Source: Chamaea fasciata
Taxonomy: Eukaryota > Chordata > Aves > Passeriformes > Sylviidae
Assembly (NCBI GenBank): GCA_029207755.1
Contig: JARCOQ010000016.1
Coordinates: 5,647,001 to 5,711,000 of the forward strand
Length of the DNA: 64,000 nucleotides
Direction: 5' to 3'
Every line of letters begins with the position of its first letter. The stretch's first letter is position 1. Positions 37,662-49,551 of the stretch are shown one piece after another. The notes beneath the pieces were generated by a model, which was not told the origin of the DNA, ran no database searches, and saw nothing but the letters and a program-made list of their open reading frames with translations. The translations under genes and the position numbers were made by a program.

Positions 37662-40600
37662 CATTTGCCCTTCTAAACAACTCCCACTCCACTTTGCTTT
37701 TTAGCTTGTGGGTTTTGGTTTGGTTTTTTACTTCTTCAAAAAAAAGGGCAATTGTTCCTTCTTTAGAACCCAAACTTGGCCTATCTTACAGCTAGCAGTA
37801 CTGGAAGGGAAATTATGGTCAGTTCTAGTACTTACAGTGATCTGTGAGAAACCCTCCAGGGTCTGGGGTTGTTTGGGGTTTTTTTGCATATATACATATA
37901 TATTTAAAAAATCTATTTTCCTGCAAGCATTGCTTCAAAGTCAGGTAGAAAGATAAGTACTGTTGCCATAGAACTGTGCTTCTGCAATAATATCAATAGC
38001 CAAGCAGAGCCGCAAACAAAAATGTGGCAGAAAGCAGCTTTGAACAAAGGTCAAAATCCACAGTCAGAGCATTTTCTCAGGTGTGCTTCCTCCTTTGACT
38101 TCTTACCCTTTAAACTACTTATTTCTATAACACTGGTATATATAATTCCAGCGGCAGCAGCAGTGAAATTTTTGTCTGAATTCCTGTGCCAAAAAAAAAA
38201 AATTAAATTAAAAAAAAAATCAAATTAATGGAAATACGGGTCCATAAAGGAAAGCTTTGGGTCCTTTGTGAGGCACTGAACTGGAAAGATCAACAGGATG
38301 GCTAATTAAAACTTTGTGCAAGAATGAAAGCTTTTCATTAATGTACTCTGAGCTTCCACTTTGCATTTAGACTTACAGCAATTATTGATTTAAGCCATTC
38401 CTGATGAGTTCATTCAGAAGTATTGAAGTCATTGGAGGAGTCACATTCAGTAATACACTTACTGAAAAACAGAGAAAAGCCAGCCCAGAACAGCAGAACT
38501 GAGGTACATTTTTAAGAAGGCAAACAAAACCCAAGCCCCAGTTCCTAACTGGAATCAAGGCTCTGCTGGAGACAAGATAGAAGCATTTTACATTTGGATG
38601 AGAGTTGATGGGTAAATGGTGCAAAAAGAGGAAAAAATCTGAATAAAACAGCTCTGGTGCAGGAGTTTGGATTAAGCTCTGCAGGATCAGTAGCGGACGC
38701 AGCTGAGATGTAGGCGCAAAGCTGTAAATGCTTGCTTTGAGCCCATTGTTACTGCCACCAAATCTGGCCAGGAGCCACCTCAGGCATTTGGCTTCAGCTT
38801 TATCTTCTCCTCTTACAAAGGTGGAGCGAACGGAAAGAGGAAAAGCACAAAATTGTTCTAAAACTTGGATTATGATGTAGACTTAGATGGCAGAGTTATA
38901 AAAATACAGCGCTGTGATGAGGAAGTAACTTGGAGAGTTCTGAGAAAAGCTATTCTGATGCTTAAATCAGTGCCTTTGTATGAAACCCAGGTGCTAAAGG
39001 AACTGAGAGGGTTTTTTTGCAGTTATATCCCCTGAAAGACCTTCCTGATGGGGTGCAGTTTTGTGTGGGGAGCCGGTGTAAATCAGCATGGGCTGCCTGA
39101 GAGAGAAAAGCAGGAACTGATTAATCAAGATGAACATCTTCCACAGGACAACAGCCAAGTGCAGAAATGGAAGAATAATAATCATATAGAATATAGATCA
39201 AGTATCTAGACATATGGATCTAGCCTTGGACATCCAAATCCTGAAACGTATGGAGCATGACTGTACCACATGCAAATAAAGGGCAACATATAATCCCAGT
39301 ATGACTGTAAGGACCAACATTTCCACAAGATGTAAAAATCAGCTGGTAAGATGTCTGCATTACATTGTGTCAGCCTGTTCCCCTGTTCAATTTTGTTCTG
39401 CTGCCAGCACGAACAGATGGATCATTAAAGAACTCTACATATAAACAGATCATTATAGAACGTGGTCAGAAAGGAAGTACGTAGATAAGAATCATCTCTT
39501 TGAACACAAGAGCCAATTTCATACTTGTGAAAGGAATTCTCAGATGGCATCAGAGGTTTTGTTTTGCACCTGAGAAGAGGGAGATTAAACAACAGACCAA
39601 AGATCACCTTGCAGAAAGAAGTCTGAAGAGATGAGTTGTAAGAGCTGTACATCAGTGGAAAAGCTGACAGACTGAGTGAAAGAATATGTCAGAAGATGCA
39701 AGCTGTTTATCCCAGCTCAGAAAGTCAGAGTTTCAGCTGCACTGTGGATAAGGAAGATATTTTGTAGTATGGGAATTACGCGGGAATGATTCTACTTTAT
39801 TTACAGCTTCCATAAATTTTATATTTAAGGATGAAGGAATAAATATTTTGTTGTTTCTGAGTCCTGAGTTACTTTGGAAGGTGCCTAAAAGAAAATGGAG
39901 TCAGTAAAAGTTAGCTGGGAGTTGGAAATCGAGTGATGGTGAGTGAATGGCAGTAATACACCTGTGAGGAGCCACAAGGCTGAGCAGGGCATGAAGGTGC
40001 TTCATGATACTCTCAGCAGGGCACACAGCCAGAGCAGAACCACACCCAAGGGTCACAGACAATAAAACCTGTAGGGACCTACTGTCAGATGTAGGATCTG
40101 AGAGTGAGTACACCTTGTCAGAATGAATGACTGTGTGTGAGCCTGGGAGCACGCTTGGGTAAAGCTCCTGGCTGCCATCTGTGAGATGTGAGTACATGTA
40201 CTCTGATCTCCTCCCTGTCCACGTGGAAAAAACCTGAGTATTTTCTGGATGGCTGGTTATATTGCCATGAAGAAATCTCTCTATACGATGAAAAGACTTT
40301 GCAACTGAACACAAGAAAACAAAGGTAAACAGAAGGGAAGAGGTTGAAAAATGCAAAACAGTAACTCAAATAGTTATGAGTATATATTTTAGCAATACAG
40401 AAATATTCTCATAGAATTATTCTTCATGAAGTCAGAGCTTACATTAAAGTTTAGGACAATGAACACGTGGTTGTAGAGAAAATCTACTTGCATCCAGCTA
40501 GAAAATGAGAGCAAACACCCCTGTGTGCAACAGAGAAGGAACACAAGCAGTTTCCCAAAATCCTTCTGATTTACTCTGATATGAGGAAGAGCAGCTTTAG

Positions 40601-41330
40601 CTAAGATTAAAAGTAATGATTTTTAAATAATTAATAATCCAAAGAATATTTTTAAGGACAAAATAAAATCTCCATGCTCTGAGATTTTTTTCCCTTATGC
40701 AGCTCGGTTGAACCCTTACTTCTCCCAGGCTTCACACAGTTGTGAACAGTATGTTCCAGAAGAAATACAGCACGTATTTTTATAGGCAGGCTGTCAAAAT
40801 TAACTGAAGGGATATACTGGAAAGTTCAAAGAAGAATATTTTACTTCTGTCTTGGTAATATTTGTATCTTTCCACGACTTTGGTCTGCATTTGAAAAAAC
40901 TACTTTGTTCAGCAGATGAAGAGAAATGATCAGGCTGCTGAAGTTAAAGCTTGAATTTCTGAGTTGGTAACATGTTTGGGAAAAGAACTCCGGACTCATC
41001 ATTAGTCATCATTACATTCTAATATTAAACTTACAGACACTGAAAGGGCACCAGTATTATTTATCTTGATTTTGAGGTAGCTGCAGAAGATTTGGGGCAG
41101 AGTGAAAACTCAAACAATTCAGCCAAAATAAGTACTCTACATAATGTGTCTACATATATGTTGCACGACAAATAAATTCACTAATGGACAGAATAAAAGA
41201 ATGCATTTCACTTCCATGGTACAAAGTGTCCAGCAAAGGACTTCCAGACTTAGCCAATAAAAAATTATTTATGTTTTGCAAATTTATTTTTTTTAATAGC
41301 ATTTGAATTTAGCCTGAAGTCCTATGATAG
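37662..41330. other. Non-coding DNA after the unnamed receptor
   Basis: Probable 3' UTR at its start; a candidate AATAAA at 38642-38647 is followed by GCTCTGGTG. An A-rich patch is at 38191-38219. A minus-strand open frame at 39901-40356 begins only with TTG and is not supported. No other gene seen. Confidence 0.5.
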
Positions 41331-41441
41331 GGCCTTGAGCAATCTGGTTTAGTGGAAGGTGCCCCTGCTCATGGCAGAGGCCTTGGATCTAGATGCTCTT
41401 TAAGATCCCTTCCAATCCAAACCATTCTAGGATTCTGTGAT
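41331..41441 (+). mobile_element. CR1 LINE 3' end
   Basis: Typical bird CR1 tail in plus orientation. GGAAGGTGCCCCTGCTCATGG is followed by TTGGATCTAGATGCTCTTTAAG, then ATCCCTTCCAATCCAAACCA and TTCTAGGATTCTGTGAT. Strongly 5'-truncated, with no coding part left, as is normal for this family. The left boundary is approximate. Confidence 0.88.
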
Positions 41442-44087
41442 CTTTCACTAGACAACATCTTGTGGCCCCATTTAGTGAAATTTTTAGATTATCCCTTAAG
41501 AGTTTTGCAATATATGCTTTAAGAAAAATAAAAACGTTTTACCAGAATAGTTTGAATGGATTTGAATGGGCGTAGTCCCTGCAAAAGGGAAAGGCTAAAC
41601 TTTTAAAAATTATTTTTAGTAAGAAAAATGCATTCTCAGAATTACTGGCAACTGAAAAGCCTAAATACACAAAATACACTCCCATCCAAGGTTTTCTGAA
41701 AGCACAGAAACAATTAATTCCAGCTCAAACTAAGTTTGATTATTTGCAAGGAAGATTATTTGCTGCTGAGTTTGGACAGGATAAAGTATGAGGGTGCTTT
41801 GGAGCAGGGTAATGGATGCTGATTTCATTCGGTGCTTGAAAAAGATGAGAGAGAATTTGGACATCAGTCTACCTGGAAAACCTCATGAACAGTACAACAG
41901 CATCTGTATTTCCTCTAGAGATAGTTCTCCAGTACAGATCCTTACACAAATTTTATTTCTGCGAATAGTTACATTAGCGTAAGCATTCCAATACAATTTT
42001 AATTTATGCTTCCTTCCCCTTCCATGAAATACAGTGCCTTACTTTTTTTCAGCTTTCCATATCCTTGCCCTGATCTAATTTCTCCAGGATTCAAAAGCTT
42101 CATACCCAAAACACTTCTAGACTTCTGAGAGAATCCAAGAGTCTCTTGCATCTTAGACGGCTTATCCAGCTGGAGAGGCTGGCACAAGAGCTGTGATGCA
42201 TCAGATCTCTCAACATTGTTCTCCCCCATACTCACACCTCCCACTTTCCTTCTCCTCAGCTGCCACCTTTCAGCAGCACAGTAACAGGCACATATGTTGA
42301 AGTCTGCTAAACTACACACAATATCTTCTATTATACCCCAGATTCAGCCTCTTGGTAGCACTGAAGTACATCACAGCTACACCAGTGCTTCTTGAAAGAC
42401 TCTCTGGTGTTAGACATGTTTACTGAGATATTTACAGAGCTTTACACATTGAGTGCCTCATGAAAAACAAAGCAGGAAAATTCCAAATGCTGGATTACCG
42501 AGGTCTGACATTATACAAATGCTACTGCACCAGTTGCTTTCACACGTGTTCTCAGCAACAATCACAGTAAGGTAAGACAGGTGGAGCTTTAAGACTCAGC
42601 ACTGTCACAACCGTGACCGTGGATCATTAAGGCAGTCACTGTAAAGTCCTATGGAATACCTGCCACTGACAGGGAAAGAGCAAAAGTACAACGTTCAGCA
42701 GCTGCTAAAATTACTTCAAAGCATTTTGTGGAATATGGAAATGACAAACAGTGAGATTAAGATAGATTAATCAGTAACAATAATTTGACTGCATGAACAA
42801 GGGCCTGAAAATGCTGTGATCTGCTTTAGGAAACAGGATTTAGAGGATTCACACGATCATCTCATAAAATATTTAGAGAAATACAGAACTCATTAATTAC
42901 AATATAATAATATACCAAATTACCATAATACTAAATATGACCTCTTGCGTTTCACAGTTTTTCTAGCACAGAAAACAGCGACTTCTTGAGTCTTTTGAAA
43001 GACAATTTCCTTACAATTCTGGAAGAATGGCAAAGCGACACATTTCTTACCACGAATTCAAACAAGAAAATTATCATTCAGACTTATACATTTTAATAGT
43101 AAATCAGCTGATATTCGCAGCTAAACAAGCAAGGACAGACAGACCAGCTGATTATCAAACCCAGGCCCCCATAATAAAAAACAACTGACACCCAGAAGTG
43201 AACATTACACATGAAGAAAAGTAAAAAATCCTTCAGGCCCTTGCAAGATCAGTGGAAGCTCTGAAGGACAGAACTAAGTACAGCAAAACCACATGACCAA
43301 CAAACAACAATAAAGACTCTTTTTAATCCCGCTCTTTTATGACAGCAAAAAATTAAGACCTTCAAAGCTGGTATCACAAGATTTTTCTAACATTTACAAT
43401 ATTCCAGTCCTACAATGCAATCATATTTGTGCACATCTCAAAGCAAAACACTTTAGGCTCTGTCCTCATCATCCTGTATTAAAACACCCTATTCCACACA
43501 CTGAAAATCTTCTGTTTAGAAAAATTTTACCAGCACCAATCTGCGCAAACATTTTTGTTTGATCTAAATAATAACTGGTTCCAAAACTATTAATGAAGAG
43601 TCATCGTGCAAGAGTATCTTTAAAAACTTTTTTAGTCACACTGCCAAAATCCTCTGTTCCTATGCACAGTCACAGTGTGTTACAGAAAAAGCAGCAAATA
43701 ATATATTTGCCTCAATGAAGGCAAAGGGCTTCTGCTCCTAAAGTCACACAGGTAAAGAATCCCTTCTTCACTTTCCTACAGATGAGGTCCTTTGTAACCT
43801 AAAGATACTTGACCACTGTAATTGGTGTCATACATCTATTATAATAACATGTTAATTGCTTACTCCACACTTCTGAAACTGTCACATTCTCTTCCTGAAG
43901 TCCTAAATGCTGAGATCCCATTCATCTTATTCCAGGAGCAGCAGAATGCCATCACGGCATTTAACAACGTTCAGGTGTCAGATCAACATAACCACAGAAA
44001 GCAACTGCCACAAAAAAATAATATATATATATATTGCTCTTTTATGAGGAAGGTTTGACTTTCTTCCCGTTTTAAGAATTCTGGCCA

Positions 44088-44100
44088 CCAGTAGGTGGTG
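44088..44100 (+). promoter_or_regulatory. CTCF-like motif candidate
   Basis: CCAGTAGGTGGTG matches 12 of 13 positions of the CTCF core CCASYAGRKGGCR (T for C near the end). It lies between the unnamed receptor and GPER1, where an insulator would be plausible. By eye only. Confidence 0.35.
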
Positions 44101-44871
44101 TTACTGGAAATGTCAAGTAGGTTTTTCTACTCCATGCGGACGAAATGCAAAACTCCACCTGCAACGCTGGTGTTTAATGCGAAACTGAGGCTCCTCATTC
44201 TCTCTAGGGTAAGCTTATTTCATCCATGTGATTTTGAGCTGAGCAATTCTAAGAAGTAAGAGAATGACAACATACACCTGAAAATTTAAACAGAAGCAGG
44301 CAAAATGGGATCAACTTGAAGGTAGGAAAACAAATTTATCTTATCCGTTTAGCAAATGACCCTTCTCAAATGCTTGATGTCTTCAGTCGAATATTTCCCT
44401 TTAGATTGCCCAGAGGCTTTTAAAAATAGGACAAACAACAGTAATAATTGCTTTATATCTGTGTAAAATATGCTTCATTGCAATTTGCAAATAAGGCTCT
44501 TAATTGTTCGGCTGAGCTCTAGATTTGAACGGACTATAAAACTTTAAAAACCACTAGAGGCAGAAAGGAGGGTGCAATGAACATTAGGGAATAGAAAACT
44601 GACAAATACGAGAGAAAAGACGTTTGAGTAGTTCTAGTAAAAAAGAAACCAGCAGAAACAGGGTTAATTCTAGCCTTATAAGGCTGTTCAGCAGCACTTC
44701 AACTGCACACAAATTAGAACAACCCTGGGAATCTATAAAGCTTGTTTTATTGCCAAGGACATGCAGCAAGATCTACATTTTGCTCTTGTAAACGATCCTT
44801 TATTTAATAAGTTTTAAAGCAGAATAGACTTTTATATGAATTTTTGTTTTTTACTGCTGAATCATCAACAG

Positions 44872-45017
44872 GTGGCATCCACTGCAGCTCTGCACACCTA
44901 AATGCAAGTTTTAACCGAGAGGACAGTGGAAGTTGGCACATCCATTACGTGTGCATCCAGCAAGGAGCAGCCTGCTGCTGTCTGGAGGAAAATCAGCTCG
45001 GGAGAAATGGAATTAAG
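44872..45017 (+). other. Exon-like segment, possible GPER1 5' exon
   Basis: A T-rich tract then ATCATCAACAG gives an acceptor (AG 44870-44871), and ATTAAG/GTAAAA gives a donor at 45018-45019. They frame 146 bases that are more GC-rich than their surroundings and open in one plus-strand frame. Both splice sites are only fair. It could be a GPER1 untranslated exon or chance. Confidence 0.18.
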
Positions 45018-46800
45018 GTAAAATAAAGTGTTTCACAGTACATAGTTACCTGTAATGCTTTTAATCGCTTGGCTTTTGGCGGCCTTTCAGATGTAATTAA
45101 AATCTGACCACAGACGGACCTTTTAAAATCAATTGCCCAGGCTGTTAACTTATCTTTTATTGTATTTAAATTTGTTTTACTGCCTTATTCACAAATAAAA
45201 GGCTATTACATAAAGACAGCAGTTTATGTCTGACTTCCATAGCTGCTTGAAAAAAACACCGAACCTTCTAATAAGTGTAATTTCATACGGCTATTTTAGC
45301 ATGAAGATTTACACTATTAAAATTATTCAAAACACAGCAACAGGTACTGGGAACTTATGCCTGTTTCATTGAGAAATCAAAGCTCTGGAACCCATAACTT
45401 TATTTAATTAACTGTAGCTATTTCTGGTGAGTTGAATACATTTAAGCAAACTCAGAGCTGTATATCTGACTAAAACTATTCTAACACTCCTACTTCACTA
45501 GTGGTCTGCTCTTTCCCCCCCCTAGACTGCACACTGGAAGGATTCAAGTCATTAAAATCTGGAAGTATGCATGAATTTTACCAGCAAAAATATTTTAAAA
45601 TATATTTTTATGTACATAAAAATCAACGAGTTTATAGTAAGATGCAGATTAAAGCAACTCAAAATATTTAAAACTTAACACAAAATAGCCTGGTTTATCA
45701 TTTTCTTCCTGGTTTTATTTGTTTGGAGTGTCTTTTGTTTCTTTTTTCAAATAAACTTCTAGCAATGCTTCGAGTGCATAACATTCAACATTTAGAAGTA
45801 AACAAATCAGATAACTGGTATTTTCCATTACTACCCGGAAGTCAGTGAAACATAATAAATCAAAACGGAAAACAAATTGAGTATAATAATGTTGGTGTAA
45901 ATCAATATGCTGCTTGTATTGCCTTCATTTCTAAAATTTGCCCTGAAAGCAGCAGGAACCAACTGTTTTTCATCTCTGTTGCCTTCTCAGCCACAGACTC
46001 TGCTATTTATAAGCCTTACAAGCTGATAGAATAAATGTATATCTATCTATATTAAAAAATACAGTTTTCTTTATTACATTAAATTCACTCATTTGATTTC
46101 TCTGTACTTCTTCATTTACTAACACTGAACCCCTGACGGGCACACACAATTTTAACAGACCTGCCCTCACAATGTGTTTTGATCTAGAACAAATTTAAAA
46201 AATTTTAAGTGAATCTTTGCATTTGTATTAGAACATAATGTTTCCTACAAGCCCAGCTGTGATGTTAAGTTAGCAGAAGATAATGGCACATGGAACAGTG
46301 CTGGAATATGAGATTAATCGTTTTCCATTTGCAAATTGCAGGTCCAAGGATGTTCATTGATTATTAAAAGAAAACAAATGGAGCTAAAATTCCACTGCCT
46401 TCCAACTTGCATGAAGAAACACTGATGCTGAAAAGCTTTTATTAAAGAGACCCAAGCACCACCATGGTAAAAAGATTCCTACATGATCTTAAGGCACACA
46501 GGAACTGCAAATTCTCTCATTTAAAATGTATATAGCATCCTGTAAAACAAATTAAGACATTTACTATTTGTAGTATTATATTTCAGTCAGTTTAAAGTCT
46601 AATTAACCTGACTTTTAAAGCATTTTAATTTGCTATACAAAAGCCTGTATCTTTTTCAATTCCAATCAAAAATGCTTACCAGGAATTCAGTTGAAACTAA
46701 ACAAAAATCTGATTTTTTTGGTATTGCCACCAAACTGTGAGTACTGTTGTACTCACAAAAAGCTGTGAGTACTACTATCTTTAACGCAGGTATTTTAACC

Positions 46801-47874
46801 ATGGAAACTTATTCTGCCTCAGTATCACCTGTTATTTGTAACAGCACAACTTTTAACCTGAATGGATCCCATTTGTGTAACGAAAGCTTATCATCTAGGT
46901 TAGCTGATAAATCAGAACACCAACAATATGTTATTGGCCTTTTCTTATCATGTCTTTACACAATATTCCTTTTTCCTATCGGATTTGTGGGAAACATTCT
47001 GATACTGGTTGTCAACATTAGCTTCCGGGAAAAAATGACAATCCCAGACCTTTACTTCATAAACCTGGCAGTGGCTGATCTCATTCTTGTGGCTGACTCT
47101 CTCATTGAGGTGTTTAATCTCGACGAGAAGTACTACGACATCACCATCATTTGTACCTTTATGTCTTTGTTCCTTCAGATCAACATGTATAGCAGCATTT
47201 TCTTTCTGACATGGATGAGTTTTGACAGATACCTAGCCCTGGCCAAAGTAATGAGGTCCAACCTCTTTCGCACTATGCACCACGCTAGACTGAGCTGTGG
47301 GCTCATATGGATGGCATCCATTTCGGCAGCCCTAGTCCCATTCACAGCCGTGCACTTACAGCACACCGGAGAGGTCTATTTCTGTTTTGCAGATGTGAAA
47401 GAAATCCAGTGGCTAGAGATAACCCTGGGGTTCATTATCCCCTTTGTGATCATCGGCCTGTGTTACTCATTAATTGTCCGAGTCCTTATAAAAGCACACA
47501 AGCACAGGAGCCTCCGTCTGCGGCGACAGAAGGCTCTGCGCATGATTTTTGTTGTTGTCCTGGTTTTCTTTATCTGCTGGCTCCCTGAAAACGTCTTCAT
47601 TAGCGTCCAGCTTCTCCAGAGGAAAAACGAGCCTGTCTCTTCCAACAGCCCATCCTTCAGGCATGATTACCCTTTAACAGGACATATTGTGAACCTAGCA
47701 GCTTTTTCTAACAGCTGCTTGAACCCCTTAATTTACAGTTTTCTAGGGGAAACCTTCAGAGACAAACTGCGACTGTACATTGAACAGAAAACAAAAATGT
47801 CAACACTGCATCGCTTCTGTCAGGCTGCCCTAACGTCTGTCATCCCTGACAGTAATGAGCAATCAGAAGTCTGA
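46801..47874 (+). CDS. GPER1: GPER1, G-protein-coupled estrogen receptor 1
   Basis: Seven-transmembrane receptor reported to mediate rapid estrogen signalling through Gs and EGFR transactivation at the plasma membrane and ER. 357 residues here against 375 in human. Near-identical runs identify it: [71 protein letters not shown] and [20 protein letters not shown]. All class A hallmarks are present: N65, D93, C118 pairing with C195, D142-R143-Y144, CWLP 259-262 and NPLIY 308-312. The N-terminal tail diverges and has sequons at N14, N21 and N27. I start at the ATG at 46801 (AACCATGG, excellent context). The open frame extends 18 codons further left only through a TTG and across a likely acceptor at 46788-46789. 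Intact, single coding exon. Confidence 0.97.
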   Translation: METYSASVSPVICNSTTFNLNGSHLCNESLSSRLADKSEHQQYVIGLFLSCLYTIFLFPIGFVGNILILVVNISFREKMTIPDLYFINLAVADLILVADSLIEVFNLDEKYYDITIICTFMSLFLQINMYSSIFFLTWMSFDRYLALAKVMRSNLFRTMHHARLSCGLIWMASISAALVPFTAVHLQHTGEVYFCFADVKEIQWLEITLGFIIPFVIIGLCYSLIVRVLIKAHKHRSLRLRRQKALRMIFVVVLVFFICWLPENVFISVQLLQRKNEPVSSNSPSFRHDYPLTGHIVNLAAFSNSCLNPLIYSFLGETFRDKLRLYIEQKTKMSTLHRFCQAALTSVIPDSNEQSEV

Positions 47875-49281
47875 TTTAGTGTCATTGCGTAAAACATGTG
47901 ACTGTGAAGTTGTGCAAATAGTGAACAAAATGCTTGCTACTAACAGAAAAAAAGTGCATTTGTGTGTGTATATATATATACTGTATCGCTCTACTGAGTA
48001 TTGAAGGTTTATATTCAAAATGTTTTTATGACAAGACTTTAATGTAGAAGAATATGTTTTAGTCAGATTTATATTTAATTATGAACAGGATTATTAAAAG
48101 CTGAGCACTGAAGAAGCTTTATTTTGTATTATACAAGTATGAATGACAATATAAGAGAAAATTTTATCAGGTTAGGAAGACTCTAGATGTAATCTGATTA
48201 TCAGAGATGATACTTTGCTGGTGTATATAAGGTACTTCCACTGAAATAATGAAGCTGCCGTAACAGTGAGGAAAAAATCATTACAACATATTGATGTGGA
48301 GATGCAGAAAACATTGATTTTTTTTCACCCAAACATGTTAAGACAAATGACTTTGCTTACAAGAACTACATGGTACTATCGTCACTGTATTCTAGCATGT
48401 CTTCCATGATTAAGGTTTTAATCTTAATATAATCAAGCACAGTGATGAGGTTTTGTCTCCTAAATGTAATCTACTGTTTATGCCAGTACTTGATCAAAAC
48501 CAAAATCATCTGTAACTATAGTGCTCATCTCAAAGAACTTCACAGAAGCAAAATGTAATGCTTCATTCTGTCTTCTAAGGATTGACCCAGACGATCTCTC
48601 ACAGAATAAACATAATTGGCCCTTTTGTCAAACATGCCAGTGCACCAACATCACATACATTCACACCTGCCTTCAGATTTGAGTGCACATTGCACAAAAT
48701 CTCCTCACATTCCAGAACAAAATGCTGTGATTTTTAAGGAACTGTGCCTATCTGCGAAAGACATTGTAGATATTGTGTATATATTGCTGATGAAAGTGAC
48801 AGAAACCTCCATTTTTAGAAATGGAGAACACATGTAATGGAGAGTGTGATTAGTGATCATCAGATCTGAACTTTGTGCACACCCATCCCACCTCCAGAAA
48901 CCCCCAGCCTTTTAAGACTGTAAGATGCCTTTTAGATGCTTTGATCATTTGAAGATTAATTATACTAAGCAAACAAACGATAGCACCACTTACTGGAAAA
49001 CAGTAGTGTTTCTTTTCTTCTAGCAAATAATTGGATTCTAAATCTGATTGATGTTTAGCACAGGTTACTCCTGAACTTGTTGAGAGGAAGCTATAAAGTT
49101 CCTAGAGCTTAGTGTGCAAGATCATTAAAACATCACTTGCTGCATCTCTCAAGTGAACAAACTCATTTCACTTCTGTGCTTATTGACTGAAGCACCAGAA
49201 CTCAGCAGAACAAGATGCTCTGTCCTATTTTCAAATGTCATATATTAATTAATTAGCAAAATAACAGACTTTAAAGGATTT
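47875..49281 (+). other. Probable GPER1 3' UTR and downstream DNA
   Basis: AT-rich, non-coding. A TG/TA microsatellite (GTGTGTGTATATATATATA) is near 47962-47980. A candidate polyA signal AATAAA is at 48605-48610, about 0.73 kb after the stop. An earlier ATTAAA is near 48092. Neither has an outstanding GU-rich element. Confidence 0.45.
48605..48610 (+). terminator. Candidate GPER1 polyA signal
   Basis: AATAAA about 730 bases after the GPER1 stop, followed by CCCTTTTGTC. A moderate candidate only. Confidence 0.3.
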
Positions 49282-49417
49282 CTAAATGTAGACCTTTAAA
49301 ACAATGACTAAAGCTACTAAAGCAATAAAGAAAACAGTGAAAACGATGATTCCACTCATATTTCTCATGAAATATTTTGAGTTTCCTAGTGGAAGTTTTG
49401 GCCACGAAAGACTTGAC
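49282..49417 (-). CDS. Speculative terminal exon with C-terminal membrane anchor
   Basis: On the minus strand a strong acceptor (TTTCTGTTTATAG, AG at 49419-49418) opens a frame of 44 codons ending in TAG. The peptide starts SSLSWPKLPLGNSKYF, then has about 19 hydrophobic residues (from residue 22, SGIIVFTVFF...) and ends KVYI. That is the shape of a tail-anchored or single-pass protein's last exon. The frame continues left of the acceptor to a GTG without an ATG. No clear AATAAA was seen downstream, and I know no gene with this end. It could be an alternative last exon of C7orf50, an unknown gene, or chance. Confidence 0.2.
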
Positions 49418-49551
49418 CTATAAACAGAAAGGCCACAAGATGATGATGGCTGAATTTGAAATAGATAGCTGGATATTCCGGCAGCTCCAACACGAACAGC
49501 AGTGTGGAGTCTGAGGCAACTGCAGATTATTTGCAAGTGATTGCTAATCAC

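Larger units (their letters stand above)
41442..46790. other. Non-coding DNA upstream of GPER1
   Basis: No supported coding exon. An ATATAT run is near 44021-44035. A segment with exon-like borders lies at 44872-45017 (listed separately). GPER1 in other vertebrates has 5' non-coding exons, so some may lie here. The stretch ends at TACTATCTTTAACGCAG, a reasonable acceptor with AG at 46788-46789. Confidence 0.5.

Noticed and set aside
39901..40356. 151-codon minus-strand frame with a signal-peptide-like start
   Set aside because: The start codon is TTG, the first ATG is about 50 codons in, and a second frame overlaps it. The signal-like stretch is probably chance T-rich DNA.
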